Shown here: one piece after another, positions 1 through 11,290 of the stretch | Layout of the letters: the number at the start of each line of letters is the position of its first letter | Position numbering within the stretch: position 1 is the stretch's first letter | NCBI GenBank assembly: GCA_015680685.1 | Contig: MNCI01025178.1 | Coordinates: forward strand, 345,354-409,353 | DNA: 64,000 nt | Source of the DNA: Gnetum montanum | Lineage: Eukaryota > Streptophyta > Gnetopsida > Gnetales > Gnetaceae | Reading direction: 5' to 3' | Made by a program: the position numbers and the translations under genes | The notes under the pieces: generated by a model | The model's input: the letters and a program-made list of their open reading frames with translations, nothing else | Told to the model about the DNA's origin: nothing | Database searches by the model: none

Positions 1-658
1 GTTTTTGTTTTACAAGTTTTTGTCTTACACATTTTTGTTTTACACGTTTTTGTTTTACAAGTTTTTGTCTTACACATTTTTCTTTTACAAGTTTTTGTCT
101 TACACATTTTTTTTTTACACGTTTTTGTTTTACATGTTTTTGTTTTGCATGTTTTTGCTTTAAAATTTATTTAAATTTTCTTGTTTTTGTTTTTCAAAAT
201 CATTATACTTTTTTAGTTTGTGTGTGTGTGTGTGTGCACGCGCTATCCACCCTATAAGTTTGTCACCAATAAGTGTTCTTCGTGATGGTATGAACTATTT
301 TTATATTGATTGCTAATGTTTGATTTTTACCTTTAAGTCATGATGTTGATACTAAGGTATGCTTCTTTTGATATAGGAGGCAATGAGTTCACTTCATCCA
401 TCCATCTACCAGTTTCTATGGTCTCTCTCAGCTTGGAAATGTACAATCTCTTTCTAATAAGAACTATAACGAATCGGTGATTGGGTACTTCTCAAACTAA
501 GGAAGGACTCAAGGATTGAAAAGGGTGTGACTTCAAGGGAACTTGATGCTTTTGTGTTGGCAATTCTCTTGGGTGCTTGGATGTTTTCTTCTTGAGTTTT
601 CTTACCATTTCGACGTCACCCAATCATCAGGAAGCTGAGCAAATAAAAATAACGAAGT

Positions 659-751
659 CTTTGCATGGTGTGGTTCTCACGCATAAACACATAAAAAAAA
701 AGAGAGAAAAAAAGAAAAGAAACAAAGTGAGAATTCAAAGCACACCCCTTA
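659..751 (+). other. Conserved hairpin module, element A copy
   Basis: A CTTTGCATGGTGTGG arm, an A-rich loop, and a GAATTCAAAGCACACCCC arm. The variable inner stem is TTCTCAC pairing with GTGAGAA, below which GTGTG can pair with CACAC. The same layout with different but still complementary stem bases recurs in B (twice), C, F and G. Function unknown. Confidence 0.6.
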
Positions 752-1629
752 AACAAAATAATTAATTGGGCTACAAGCACTGGTTATGGAACTAAAAATG
801 TTCCCTCTAACTAAGGCCCTCCTCGCTTCCCATTCTCTCCTCATTCGTTTCGTCAAAATGGTGGTGGCTCTTTGGAAATGCATTCTTGTTATTCAAGAAG
901 ATGGATTGGCCGAATGCATTGATGCGAAGTCACTGGATGTGGTTGGTTTGAGACCAGATTTGGAATGAGATTTGCCAAGTCACATTAATCACGAAATCCA
1001 CAAGGGGTTGTACACCACCTTGTTCTTGGGATTCGATTCGATTCCATTCTCTTCTCTCCACCCTTCTCTCCATTGTTCACCTCATTAGTGGTTGTATCAT
1101 TAGTGTATATTTTAGTAGATACATCGTTTTCTTTTTGGTAAATTCTTACTGTTTAGACTTTAACTCTTGTTCCAAAGGACATTCCCAGAGCCTATGGACT
1201 CTTTGAATGTGGGTTTGTCAGGGCATTAAGGGCATGAGCCTGCTTTGGGAAGGACCCATTGGCATTCCTATTTGGTGCATCCATTAAATTCTTTCCCTTA
1301 ACATTTTTGCAATCCATTTTATTCTGTTCATTTCCATATTGACATCCATTTCATTGATGTCCTAGTTTTTCTTTTTATCCATCCTTCTTATTCATTTTCT
1401 TTTTCCATTCTCTTACTACCGAAGGTTTGCGATTAGTCATGGGGGTACAGGACCCAATTTTTTCGATTTTCTCCTAACCCCTACACCTTTGGTAGTCATC
1501 ATTAATATATCTCTAGATCCACAATCGACCATACCACAACCTAGCCAATGGACCTTTCATCGAGGCAAGGCATCCATTACATGATAATTCATCTACCCTT
1601 GCTAATATAAGACTGTGTTGTGTGTGTAG

Positions 1630-1719
1630 ATGGCGATCATGCAACAATGGATTGGATCTAGAGGAAGCACTTGGAATGGAGCAATGCTGAAGCAACTATG
1701 CAAGGAGCAAGATCGATGA
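1630..1719 (+). pseudogene. Mini ORF3 relic of element A
   Basis: A short reading frame starts MAIMQQ directly after the splice-acceptor-like TGTGTGTAG and stops after 29 codons. It is collinear with the 68-codon mini ORF3 of element F (58696-58902, starting MAIIQQQ) but is frameshifted relative to it. In B and E the same position, YAG or YAA followed by ATGGC, begins the long ORF3. I infer it is a shrunken remnant of ORF3. A short CT microsatellite follows at 1776-1804. Confidence 0.5.
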
Positions 1720-1772
1720 TGTGCTTACGGATGGACAACGCAAGGCGTAATCTGGGCGTTGGTAGCAACAAC

Positions 1773-1808
<36 letters not shown>

Positions 1809-2006
1809 CTTAGCTGCCAAATGAGGCCTGATGTCAATGTAATAAGGCATTCACTCTTGTTGTCATGAACACTAGTTTTGTTGTGTCTTGTAATGATGAT
1901 CCGTTCACATGTCATCCCATTAGTTCCATTTGAGTCAATAATCCCATACCTTCCCAATATTATTGTAAGGAACTTGAGAACGAGTTTTCATTTAGTCATG
2001 GGGGTA

Positions 2007-2805
2007 TGATGGGCCACGATATTGCATCCCTCACGATATCGCGTCATCCCTTGCAATATTGTGGTGCACCGTCATATCTATAAATAAGAGATGGCTCTCC
2101 CTTGTTTTCCATCCTAGGCTTAGACTGTAGTGAAACTTAGGCAGTTTGATCTCTTCAGAGATAGAATATTTTTCATGTGCCTGCAGTAGGAGTCCTAAAG
2201 TGAACAGATCTTTATTCGAGCAAACATTGTACTTGAACACAAGTTTGTGTACGGCAATAAAGACGAGCTTCTTGGATAAACCTTGCAGTGCATGGAATAG
2301 GCTAATTAGGACTTTTATTTATTGTTATTTACTATTTATTATTTACATGATTTATTAGGAATTAAATCTTTCTCAATCCTTCTCTCCTAGTTAAGTGCCT
2401 CAGTACGACCACTTCGAGCACGTGCATTACGCGTGGTGATCCCAGCAATGACTAGCGTTTGGTAACCATGGTTGCATTGGTTTAGGGTGTGAACGGTAAG
2501 TGGGAACGGATGTTGATGCTAGGTTAATTCAGACTTAGTTAGTTAGTTAAAGTTAGTAATTAGTCTCTTCAACCCTTCACCTCACTAGCATAGGAGATAA
2601 AACAAAAAAAGCTATAAAATCATATACCTCAGACTTACTTAATCATACACTGTGACAAATACAAGTAAGTCTGGGAAGACAACAAATAATTAACCTTAAG
2701 TGTTCCATGAGGCGTGTAGGCACTTAGTTTGTGGAGTTCGACTGGATTGCGTGTGCTACGCTCGTATTCGTATGGTTGAGTGTAGGGGTACCTCACCACT
2801 CATCA
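2007..2805 (+). repeat. 3' LTR of element A
   Basis: It begins TGATGGG directly after the polypurine-like TCATGGGGGTA and ends CACTCATCA, giving the TGATGag/ctCATCA ends used by every related LTR here. U3 has degenerate GATATC/GATATTGC palindromes at about 2019-2058, followed by CTATAAATAAGAG as TATA box. An AATAAAGACGA polyadenylation motif follows near 2256. The length of 799 bp is shorter than the F LTRs because the U5 module repeats are fewer. Confidence 0.9.
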
Positions 2806-2911
2806 ACAATGCATACACATAATCATGATAACTGGGCTTTTAGAATCACTGCCAAAGCTATGTGATTTTTCCAAAATTTTGACTATTCTTTCTTTCCCAT
2901 TACTTAAAGTT

Positions 2912-3172
2912 TTAGAATTTCAAAATCATATTATCTAAACTCCATTCAAATATTTGTACTAATTCAAGTTTGGCTTCTTTATAAAAGATCGCACAACCAT
3001 ATATGTTGTGATTTCTGCAATAGGCTAATCTATATGGCTTAAAAGGAGAACTTCCGCAAGAACCTTTTTTCTTATAAATGCCTTTGTATCTCATCTTTTT
3101 CAAATTTGGTTGGAATTGATATAGAAATTCCTGTGGCAAGACTTCTTGTAGGCATAAAATGTCAGCATCCAA
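2912..3172 (-). pseudogene. Fragment of an endonuclease/exonuclease/phosphatase-fold gene (CCR4/Angel-like)
   Basis: An 86-codon minus-strand frame begins with DADILCLQEV, the metal-binding motif that carries the catalytic Glu in the EEP superfamily. It continues with a GYKGIYKKK-like stretch and YGCAIFYK, which fit the order seen in CCR4/nocturnin/Angel-type deadenylases (QEV, then Y.G.YK.., then DGCA.F...). The family is normally several hundred residues with the catalytic His far downstream; here the frame stops soon after, so this is a fragment of an exon or of a processed copy. A LINE endonuclease is less likely because of the GCAIFY segment. Family assignment is from motif memory only. 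Confidence 0.5.
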
Positions 3173-4254
3173 ATTTTGTAACTTTGCTAAAATGCATGAG
3201 TATCGATATTCATCTCAATCTAAGGCCCATGGTGGACATAATAGCTAGTGTTTCTCACTTGTTAAGGATCTTGCAAGCATGTTGTATGTTGCAACTTTCA
3301 TTCTCGTTCTTGGATTTTCCTCTGAATCAGTTCTTTTGACCAGTATTATACACCTTGTTGAAACAATACTTTGAGTCTCCATGCTGTTCTACCATATGTT
3401 TTGGTTGCAGGACAAATTGATATACATTATTGAAGATTGTTCTATTTCATCAACTAATTATCAATTGATGCATCAACTGATTCTCCAACTAAGCATCAAC
3501 TAAATTGATATTGATACTGATACATCATTACTATAGTATCTAATTTTAGCAATATATAACTACATCATCTAATTATAGTAATATATAATTATATAATCTT
3601 AATGTCCTTTTTACCCCCCTTAAAGACATTGACTCTGACAATGTAACTAATGACATGCCATAGGGATCTTAAGGCTATCTACAAAGGTTAAACTCATTGG
3701 TCTCAATAGGGTATAATTAGTTATCCCTATGTTGTCGATTTTAAAGTATAATTTCATGATATCATTGAGTTATTGGGTACTTGGATGATAAATTTAACCT
3801 CACCATTGAGCTCAGAAAGGTGAAAAATATTGAAAATGACTATTTGGACATTGAATGCTAGAGTTGTGTGAAAATTAAACTTTTGAGGATTTTGAGGCAC
3901 TATATTGAGCAAGGAGTAAAAGCTAATTTTTGGGGTTTCTTGAGATGGATTTGGCTTCACTATTGTGTTCAAAAGGTTGAAATCTATAACACACAACTCT
4001 TTGTTTGTCAAAAAAATGCTTTCCAAATTAAAAGTTATAGCTTTTGGAGTTTTAAGACATTTAGCGTAAAATATGAAACTCCTTGAGAGGTCACCTATCA
4101 TAGTACTACTTCAAAATGAACATGCTTAATTACAGAAAAAAAATTTTACATGTATCAAATTCTATTTTTGAAAATTAGGTTTGCATGTTTTTAATTTTGA
4201 ATTAATGGCTTAATAATGGGAATCTATCAATTGATTGGAATTTCGAATTTTCTG

Positions 4255-4700
4255 ATGGCATAGAATTTTCCGTCATGATGGCAAGCCATTGATGCCGGCA
4301 ATGGGCTATTATGAACAATGCCATTGATGCCTAGGATGAGTTGTTATGAACAACATTGTTGGACGTTGCGGTGCCCATGATGGACCATTATGAATGACAT
4401 CGTCAATGTCCGTGGTGCTCAGCTAGGATGGGCCATTATGAATGGCATTGTTGGAGCTCACGGTGCCTGTGATGAGCCATTATGAATGGCATCATCGGTG
4501 TCCATGGTGCCTAGCATGGGACGTAATGAACGGTGCCATCGGTGTCTATGGTGCCTGCGATAAGCCGTTATAGATGGTGTCCACAGTGCCCGCTATGGAC
4601 CGTTATAGACGGTGTCATGGGTGGTGCCCGATGAGCCATTATAGACTGTGTTGTTGATGCCCGTGGCGTGGTGCCCATGATGAGCAGTTATGAACAGCGC
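4255..4700. repeat. Diverged minisatellite with internal palindrome
   Basis: A unit of roughly 45-60 bp recurs about eight times with strong divergence. The core reads like GGTGCCCATGATGAGCC followed by ATTATGAATGGCATC. Each unit contains a short inverted repeat, CCATTATGAATGG or CCGTTATAGACGG, whose two arms change together in several units. Overlapping reading frames across it are incidental. Confidence 0.7.
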
Positions 4701-4729
4701 TGTCAGTAGCAGCATCAGCAAGTAGCAGG

Positions 4730-4960
4730 AATTGGAGGCATGGCTAGACAGAGACAGAGATAGAGGCAGAGGCAGAGGCAGTGGACGACAGGCAACGCGC
4801 ACAGAAGGGCCATGGCTATGGCAAGGCTGCAGAGGCTTCACTGCTGCCGACCGTTTGCTGGCCGCGATGCCGCACTGTCGGGCCTGCTGCTCCCTGCCGC
4901 GCAATGGCATAGCAAGCCTTTTTGCGGCTCGCAGCAAGGGCCGATCATGGCCCTAGGTGC
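4730..4960. other. GC-rich patch, no gene recognised
   Basis: An abrupt GC-rich segment following the minisatellite, starting with a GGCAGA/GACAGA repeat near 4740-4790. It is open in two strands, but the predicted peptides are low complexity and I recognise no domain. It may be a fragment of another transposon. Confidence 0.3.
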
Positions 4961-5627
4961 TAGGGCCAAATTTTTTTAATAGATTAATATATTATTTATT
5001 TATTTCATTTGTTTTTAAGAACGGATTTTTAAATCGTTGGGGTGCTGCTCTCCTCTATATATATATATATAATTTAATTTTATTATTTTCTTTATCTTTA
5101 TTTTCACAGTAGTAGAGGCTGCAGAGCTCCAAGGATGGTGAGTTGCTATAGACGATGGTAGCACACATTGATTGAAGGAGATGTTATAGGCATGGCTAGG
5201 GTGAGCAACGCATCCGTGGAGGGCAGTGCGTCTTGCAAAAATGTTTTTGTAGTTATTTTATTTTGACAGGGTAGAGGTTTAGTGTTGAAAACAACCATTT
5301 TGGGTTGATTCCGGACACTAAAAATTTTGGCATTTTTTATAAAAATAACAATTTAATAACTTAAATAATTTAATATTATTTTAATGCATGTAGAACTAGA
5401 AACTTTAAACAACAATATTTCTTAAATTGTAACTTCCATCTAAATGAAATTTGTACTATTGGAATTATCTCGATATGTACTATGCATTGGATATCATTTT
5501 AGGATTCAAAAATGTAGTTGAATTTTCAAAATTTTAAAAGGTCTGACTAGCTTATTATACAAAAACAACATTACTAAGTTGATGTATGGAAGACACGATG
5601 ACTTATAAATGACTCTAAGTTACTTAG

Positions 5628-6540
5628 TGATGAAGTGTCATTTAGTCAATGCGTCAACTGGGCCGAGTACATGTGGTCGCGTCGATGCAGGCCCGTCAAT
5701 GTAGCCTCCCTACATTGACGTGGCCCTGTTTATGCAGCCACCCTTCCCGGCCTATAAATATGAGGGCTTTCCGCCTCATTTAGGCATCTTTTTGAGTAGT
5801 TGTAGCGAAGCTCTTGTAGTTTGCTCTCGCAAGAGATAGAATATTTTCCAAGTGCCTGTAAGAAAAGTGACCAGATCTTTATTCGAGCGTTGATGTATTT
5901 GAGCCCATTGGCGTGACGACAATAAAGACGAATTGTTCAAGCATTCCTTGCAGCATTTGGAATTAGTTATTTCATGCATTTAATAGTTTAATATGTTTAT
6001 GCTTTATTAATTACTTGTTTATGCTTTATTAGTTACTTGTTGATTACTTATGTTTTTATTATTATAATTTCAATTGTTATTGTTTATTCGTAGTTCATTA
6101 AAGACATAAGTACGACCATCTCGAACATAATCCAAACACTTGGTAAGCCCAGTGATGCTTAATGTTTGGCAACTTAGAAGTGTTAGGAGATGCTCAGAAC
6201 GTGCTTGGAAGATGGGACCGGATACTTATGTTAGGAATAGTTAAGATTTAGGTTAAGATAATTTTAGATTAATTAGTATTCTATCCTTATTTCCCAAGAT
6301 AATTAGTCGCCGAAAAGATAATTAAAAAGATATAAAAATCATTAGCCTTAATCTCACTTAACCAACGTAAAAAGAACTTCACAAGTGAGATTAGGATGAC
6401 AATGACCGTTCTAACCCAAGGTTTCATTGGTTAGAAGTTTGGTGTATGTTAAGTGCTTGCAGTCTACGAATTTCGACTGAGTTGCGCGTGAACGCTTGTG
6501 ATTCATATGGTTGGGCGTAGGGATACCTAGCCGCTCATCA
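5628..6540 (+). repeat. 5' LTR of element B
   Basis: 913 bp from TGATGAAG to CGCTCATCA. Its U3 lacks GATATC palindromes and instead carries GTCGATGCAG / CATTGACGTGGCC direct and inverted repeats (about 5650-5725). TATAAATA is at 5753-5760 and AATAAAGACGA is near 5920. The 3' LTR lacks about 160 bp of this U3 including the TATA box. Confidence 0.92.
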
Positions 6541-6541
6541 T

Positions 6542-6559
6542 TAGTGCCATTGCCAAGGA
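6542..6559 (+). other. Primer-binding site of element B (tRNA-Asp type, degenerate)
   Basis: One base after the LTR, TAGTGCCATTGCCAAGGA matches the canonical TGGCGCCGTTGCCGGGGA (seen intact in F) at most positions. That sequence is complementary to the 3' end of plant tRNA-Asp. All the changes look like C-to-T or G-to-A decay. Confidence 0.85.
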
Positions 6560-6649
6560 TTGTTAGTCTTACATGCGTCATCTAACCATAGTGAAATTAT
6601 CATTTAAGTCGTTGGAACGGACCCAGGGTAGAAATATTTACATTCATCC

Positions 6650-8405
6650 TACATCAGGATGAGCATCTTCGATGGTAGGACATGGAGGATAGCATCATGC
6701 TATCGCTCGACCAAGCAGCTCCTGCGATACTATATCACAATCTGGGCAGATTGGGCATCCAGGACTGGGTGGCAGAGTATCTCATGGAGGACCATGACTA
6801 CCGGGACTATCATCCTATAGAGGCTCAACGAACAAGAGATTAGCAGTAGGCGGAGAGATATGAACAGTAGAAGGGGAAGCAATTCACCAACCCCTTATTC
6901 TCATAAGGGTTGCAAGACGATGGGGATCCCGTATTTTATGATACCCATTTGACCGAACTTCACCTGGGGCTGCAGATTCACCAGTCAGTCATTCAGAACA
7001 AACCTCCAAGTCACCATGATCCTCACGGGGATGGCGAGTCACGTAGCAAAGCTGGAGGAGATGATCGCGGTCGTTGCTAGGGTAGATGGGGAGATCGCCG
7101 CCGGAGTAGTGGTGATGCCTCTCCTTCTTCTCTATCCTCCCCCTCTCTTGTGCCTTCATCCAGCACAGGCTCTAAGCGTAATAGGGAAAGGCTAGAAAGA
7201 AAGGATGGTGGTAAACAAGTTCGAAGGGGGCAACGTGAGGAAGCACGTGACCAATCGCGTGGCCCTCGCCAGCATGAAAGAAGAGGTAGCCAAAATCATC
7301 ACAGATGTCATAGTCCCCAACAAGACTATGATTCAGACGAGCTATTGTTAGCTACTCAGACCATGCTCCAAATTGCAAAGGCAGTTCACATTCCAAGCAG
7401 GCACATGAAGGATAGTCGGATCAAGCGTGTTGATATGAATAACATCCCCAGATTTGAAGGGGGATACAACTGTGATCCGCAGACCCACCTGTAGGTGTTT
7501 CATGATGCCTGCACCCTGCAAAACATTGATAATGATTGGCAACGGTTGAAGTTGTTCCCTCGCACACTCATCAAAGAAGCTAAAAGTTGGTATCAGTCCT
7601 TGGAGCTGGAATCAATCAGAAGATGGAGTACGATGCTTGAAATCTTTAATGACAAATATCAAACCTACTCTAGAGTGGCGAATCTGAGAAGGCAGATCCA
7701 AGGTTGGAAACAAGGAAATCATGAACCCTTGGATGTCACCATGAGCAAGTATTACTCACTGTTGCATTGGTGCCCTGGTCATGGTTACTCTCAGCGGGCA
7801 CAGCTTCGCCACATTATTGATGGGCTTCGTTTTGAAATGCGAAAGACCCTTGGTGTGTACGCCAAGGGACGACTGTTGGAGCTAAGGGCCCATTAGTTGT
7901 AGCGCCTCATTGATCAGGTGGCCAAAGATGAAGGAGGACTTAGAAAAAAGGAGAATGCAGAAGAATTCAACCAGGACCCTTCCCTCAGGAAGAGGAAGGT
8001 CCGATTTTGAGATAAGGAGGATGAGTCACCTTTGGAAGCAATGGTGAATCGAAAAAATTTGCTGTTACAAAAATTTGCATTTGAAATATTAGCAAAGGTG
8101 GATAAAATATGGGACTCTTTGGACGCGAAATTCTAAAGTGTATTGAAAATTTCAGAAGAATCCAAAGAACAGGGTAGTGACCGTGATCGACACAGGAAGA
8201 AGGGAGCTGAACGTGCCCTACATAAGGGTAAGGGAAAAGTTGCTGTAGCAGAGCAAGTTACAGACTCTGACATCGAGGAGGACGATGGATGTGGCGTATG
8301 CCAATATGAGCATCCTAAGGGATGTTTTCCTGTGGTGTCCCACCTTCAAGAGTCTGGGGTGTATGCCTTGAACCCTCGATTGGCGCAGCGGCAAACACCT
8401 TGAAG
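6650..8405 (+). pseudogene. gag: gag of element B
   Basis: Collinear with residues about 55-660 of the intact gag-pro of element F. Visible parts are the N-terminal HQDE..RW and DYHP segments, a basic Ser/Arg/His-rich linker, the retrotransposon gag core (RHMKDSRIKR, PRFEGGYN, FHDACTLQNIDN, SWYQSLE, about 7405-7890) and a variant zinc knuckle CGVCQYEHPKGCF near 8290. It is broken by many stops: TAG replaces Gln after HL at 7492, there are two TAGs at 7894-7902, and TGA and TAA near 8007 and 8134. Gag would form the virus-like particle. Confidence 0.9.
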
Positions 8406-9039
8406 GTTGCCTTATCCACAAGGCAACCCCAAGTGATTCCACCACCAGTAGCAAGGATATTATCCGAGTAGAACGTCCCCACAACCGTATGAATACTTCC
8501 AACAGTGGCAACAACCACAAGCATGGGGGATGCCACCTCCAAGGCAGAAGTACCCTTACAAGCAGTCAGCTCCTTATGGGTACTATGTTTAGCAACCGGT
8601 CTTTCCAAGAGACTCTTCCAGTCATGCGGCCTTTCCCAGTTACTACCATCCCCCTAAATATTTTAGACATCCATCTCCATCACCGAGGGGGACAAATCCA
8701 CATCTCTTCTACCCTCCATCACATTCTTCTGTCACTCCTCCACACCATCGCACTCAGTTGCCACCTGCTCCATCCATGCAGGGAGAAATACTACCACAGC
8801 CACAACAAAGAAACCCTACGAGGGCTGTTAACTTAGACCGGCACCTCAGCCGAGTGGACCAGAACCCAAACAATGCAAACATCCTTTTTTTTGGCCCAAT
8901 AATCCGAACACACCCTCACCTACACCTGTGGCCAGTGCCTCCAAACCTACCAATGCCTCCAACATCATACCACCCGAGTAGTCCTCCACTCCACCACAAT
9001 CCAACATCCAGACGATCATGCTCACACATGCTGTGACCG

Positions 9040-9580
9040 ACTGGATCAAAGCAGGTTCTCTTCCCCGAAAATTAACAGATCCGAGAAGCCCCCTAATCTA
9101 TCTTCAGGTGGCTAGGAATGAGCTGTGCAAAGCTCTTTTGGATTGAGGGTTAGGGGTCAATTTGATCTCCCATGATATGTACAAGAACTAAAACCTGCCC
9201 CTGCTAAAGAAGAGCAACATTCGGCTCGAATTAGTAGACCAGTCCATCACTGTTCCCTTGGGTTTGGTGGAGGACATTGTGACCACCGTTTATGGGTGGT
9301 CCTACTTGCTGATTTCCTGGTCATCTGTGTCAAGAATTGTAAGGGAAACTTCCTAATCATCATGGGAAGAGCCTGGCTAAGCACGGTGGATGCACGACTA
9401 GGACTCCGAGATCTGTCCCTGAGAATTTCAAAAGAAAATACTTTCAGGATGATCAAGAAGAAAAGAGTTCCATACATCATATACAGTGACTCGGGATGCA
9501 ACTGTGTGCAGCAGTTATCATCTGCTAAGCAGATATCCATTCAGGCATGTAGTCGGTGTACTGAGGAATCACCTGTTTAA
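9040..9580 (+). pseudogene. Retropepsin-type protease domain of element B
   Basis: Matches the protease region of element F. The catalytic triplet, ALLDSGSGVN in F, reads ALLD-stop-GLGVN here (near 9136-9152), so the active-site Ser codon is now TGA. The later flap and terminal segment IIMGRAWLSTVDA is intact at about 9355-9395. The enzyme would process Gag and Pol; this copy is dead. Confidence 0.87.
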
Positions 9581-9763
9581 TAGTGCTTGTACGTAGCAGC
9601 CACTAACCAAGAAGGCACTCAATGGCTGACAGCTGATCCTACTAGTAGCACATTGTGCATGGAACCATCTGAGGGGCTAGTGCAAGCCTATGTTGACAGC
9701 ATGGATGAGATGGAGGAGATTCATCAATAGATTTCTACTGTTGATGACCAAGATGACTAGGGA

Positions 9764-11290
9764 ATGCTACAAATCCCTGAGAGCTTCAAACAAGAGCCCC
9801 TTGAGCTAAAGTCTTTACTAGCTCACTTAGAGTATGCATTCTTGCAAAATGGCAAGCTGGTAATTATCAATGTCGCTCTTACTCTTGAACAAAAAAAGAA
9901 GTTGCTGGTGATGGTAAACAAATGGGTTGCTGCATTCGCATGGTCCTATCTTAAGTTGACTGGAGTTGATCCCAGGATCTGCCAGCACTAGATTTATCTT
10001 GACACTTCCATGAAGCCACGATGATAGCCAAAAAGACGGTTGAATCCCAAATTGAAGTAGGTTGTAAAAGATAAAATTGAACAATTGCTTAAGGCAGGAT
10101 TCATCTATTCTTTCGTTGATAGCGAATGGGTTAGCCCACTCGTTATTGTACCCAAGAAAGGTGGCAAGTGGAGGGTCTGTATTGATTTCCAGTTGCTTAA
10201 CATCGTGATCTTCAAGGACCACTTTCTACTCCCATTTGTGGACCAGGTATTAGACACAATCGTAGGACACTATTATTATAGCTTTTTGGATGGTTATAGT
10301 GGTTATAACCAAATCCAAATAGCAAGAGAGGACTAGGCAAAAACTACCTTCACGAGTCCATGGGGGACTTTTGCATATAAGAAGATGTCCTTTGGCCTAT
10401 GCAATGCACCTGCAACGTTCCAACGCCTTGTCCTAAGCATCTTCTAGTAATAGATCGGTAATGGTGTAGAGGTCTTCATGGATGAATTCTCCACCTATGG
10501 TGCCATGTTCGAGCAAGCCTTGGACCATCTAGAGCAGGTTCTAAAGCAGTGTGTAGACACCAATCTGCGGCTCAATTGGCAAAAGAGCCATTTGATGGTC
10601 CAAGAGGGCATTGTGTTGGGGCATCGCATCTTATCAACAGGGATCAGCGTAGACCCTAAAAAGATCATGGTCATCCAAGGAATAACCTACCAACCAAGTG
10701 CTGTCAAAGATGTGCGGTCATTCCATGGACACACTGGTTACTATCGGTGTTTCATTGAGCACTTCTCGAAGATTGCTAGGCCATTGGTAGAACTTACAAA
10801 GAAGGATGCTCCATTCATATGGACCAAGGAATGCGAGTCTGCATTCCAAGCGCTGAAATAGAAACTCGTAGAAGCTCCGGTTCTATGGGCACCTGATTGG
10901 TCTAGACCTTTTCACATTATGACAGATGCCTCCAACTACACCTTGGGAGCCATGCTTACACAGTGTGGCAATCAGAAATGTCCATATTATATCCACTGTG
11001 CAAGTCGTAGCATTGTGGGTGCACAGCTGAACTATACCACCACCGAGAAGGAATTAATGGCGGTGGTGTTCGCATTAGACAAATTCTGGCACTATGTGCT
11101 CGGATATGAGGTGTTTGTGCACACTGACCACAGTGCTATCCAGTTCTTGATGAACAAACCAATGGTGAGCCCTCGCATAATCCAGTGGCTAGTGATTCTT
11201 TAGGAGTTCGATCTTACCATGATAGATAGAAAGGGGATCGAGAATGTGGTTGCTAACCACTTGTCTCGGTTACGATGGGATGATGCAAAA
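9764..11290 (+). pseudogene. pol: Reverse transcriptase and RNase H of element B
   Basis: Domains in order: an N-terminal leader (IPESFKQEPLELK), the RT fingers (WVSPLVIVPKKGGKWRVC, 10129-10185), SFLDGYSGYNQI (about 10281-10315), FGLCNAPATFQR (about 10391-10425), then the catalytic box read as VFMDEFSTYG near 10472-10503. The relic C keeps FMDD, so B has an Asp-to-Glu change in the second catalytic Asp. RNase H follows with TDASNYTLGAM (10922) and TEKELMAVVFALDKF (about 11044). Stops include TAG in ARED-stop-AKT and three consecutive stops in SIF-stop-stop-stop-IG, where C reads SIF-stop-QQIG, showing a former Gln run. Confidence 0.92.

Larger units (their letters stand above)
1..2805 (+). 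mobile_element. Athila-like LTR retrotransposon A, 3' part only
   Basis: The window opens inside the 3' non-coding region of an Athila-like Ty3/gypsy element. Bases 1-2006 run parallel to 57060-59077 of element F: the same T-rich stretch of TTTTGTTTTACA-like repeats, a TG microsatellite near 217-236, the hairpin module at 659-751, the GAGCCTGCTTTGG block near 1237, the TAGTCATGGGGG motif at 1434 and a mini ORF3. It ends with a 3' LTR. The 5' LTR, gag and any pol lie to the left of the window, so completeness and target duplication cannot be tested. By resemblance to F it probably belongs to the gag-pro-only subfamily; that is inference. Confidence 0.88.
2806..5627. other. Anonymous region between elements A and B
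   Basis: AT-rich DNA without a recognisable intact gene. It holds a gene fragment at 2912-3172, a minisatellite at about 4255-4700, a GC-rich patch at 4730-4960 and a TA microsatellite near 5055. I see nothing interpretable at 3173-4250 or 4960-5622. The last five bases, CTTAG, are the left target duplication of element B. Confidence 0.5.

Noticed and set aside
1776-1804. CT repeat as a GAGA-type promoter element
   Set aside because: It is a simple microsatellite in the mini-ORF3 tail; F has only a loose TCTTCT version there.
4593-4956. Overlapping 114- and 74-codon frames on opposite strands
   Set aside because: They lie in the minisatellite and GC-rich patch, are low complexity, and show no domain.
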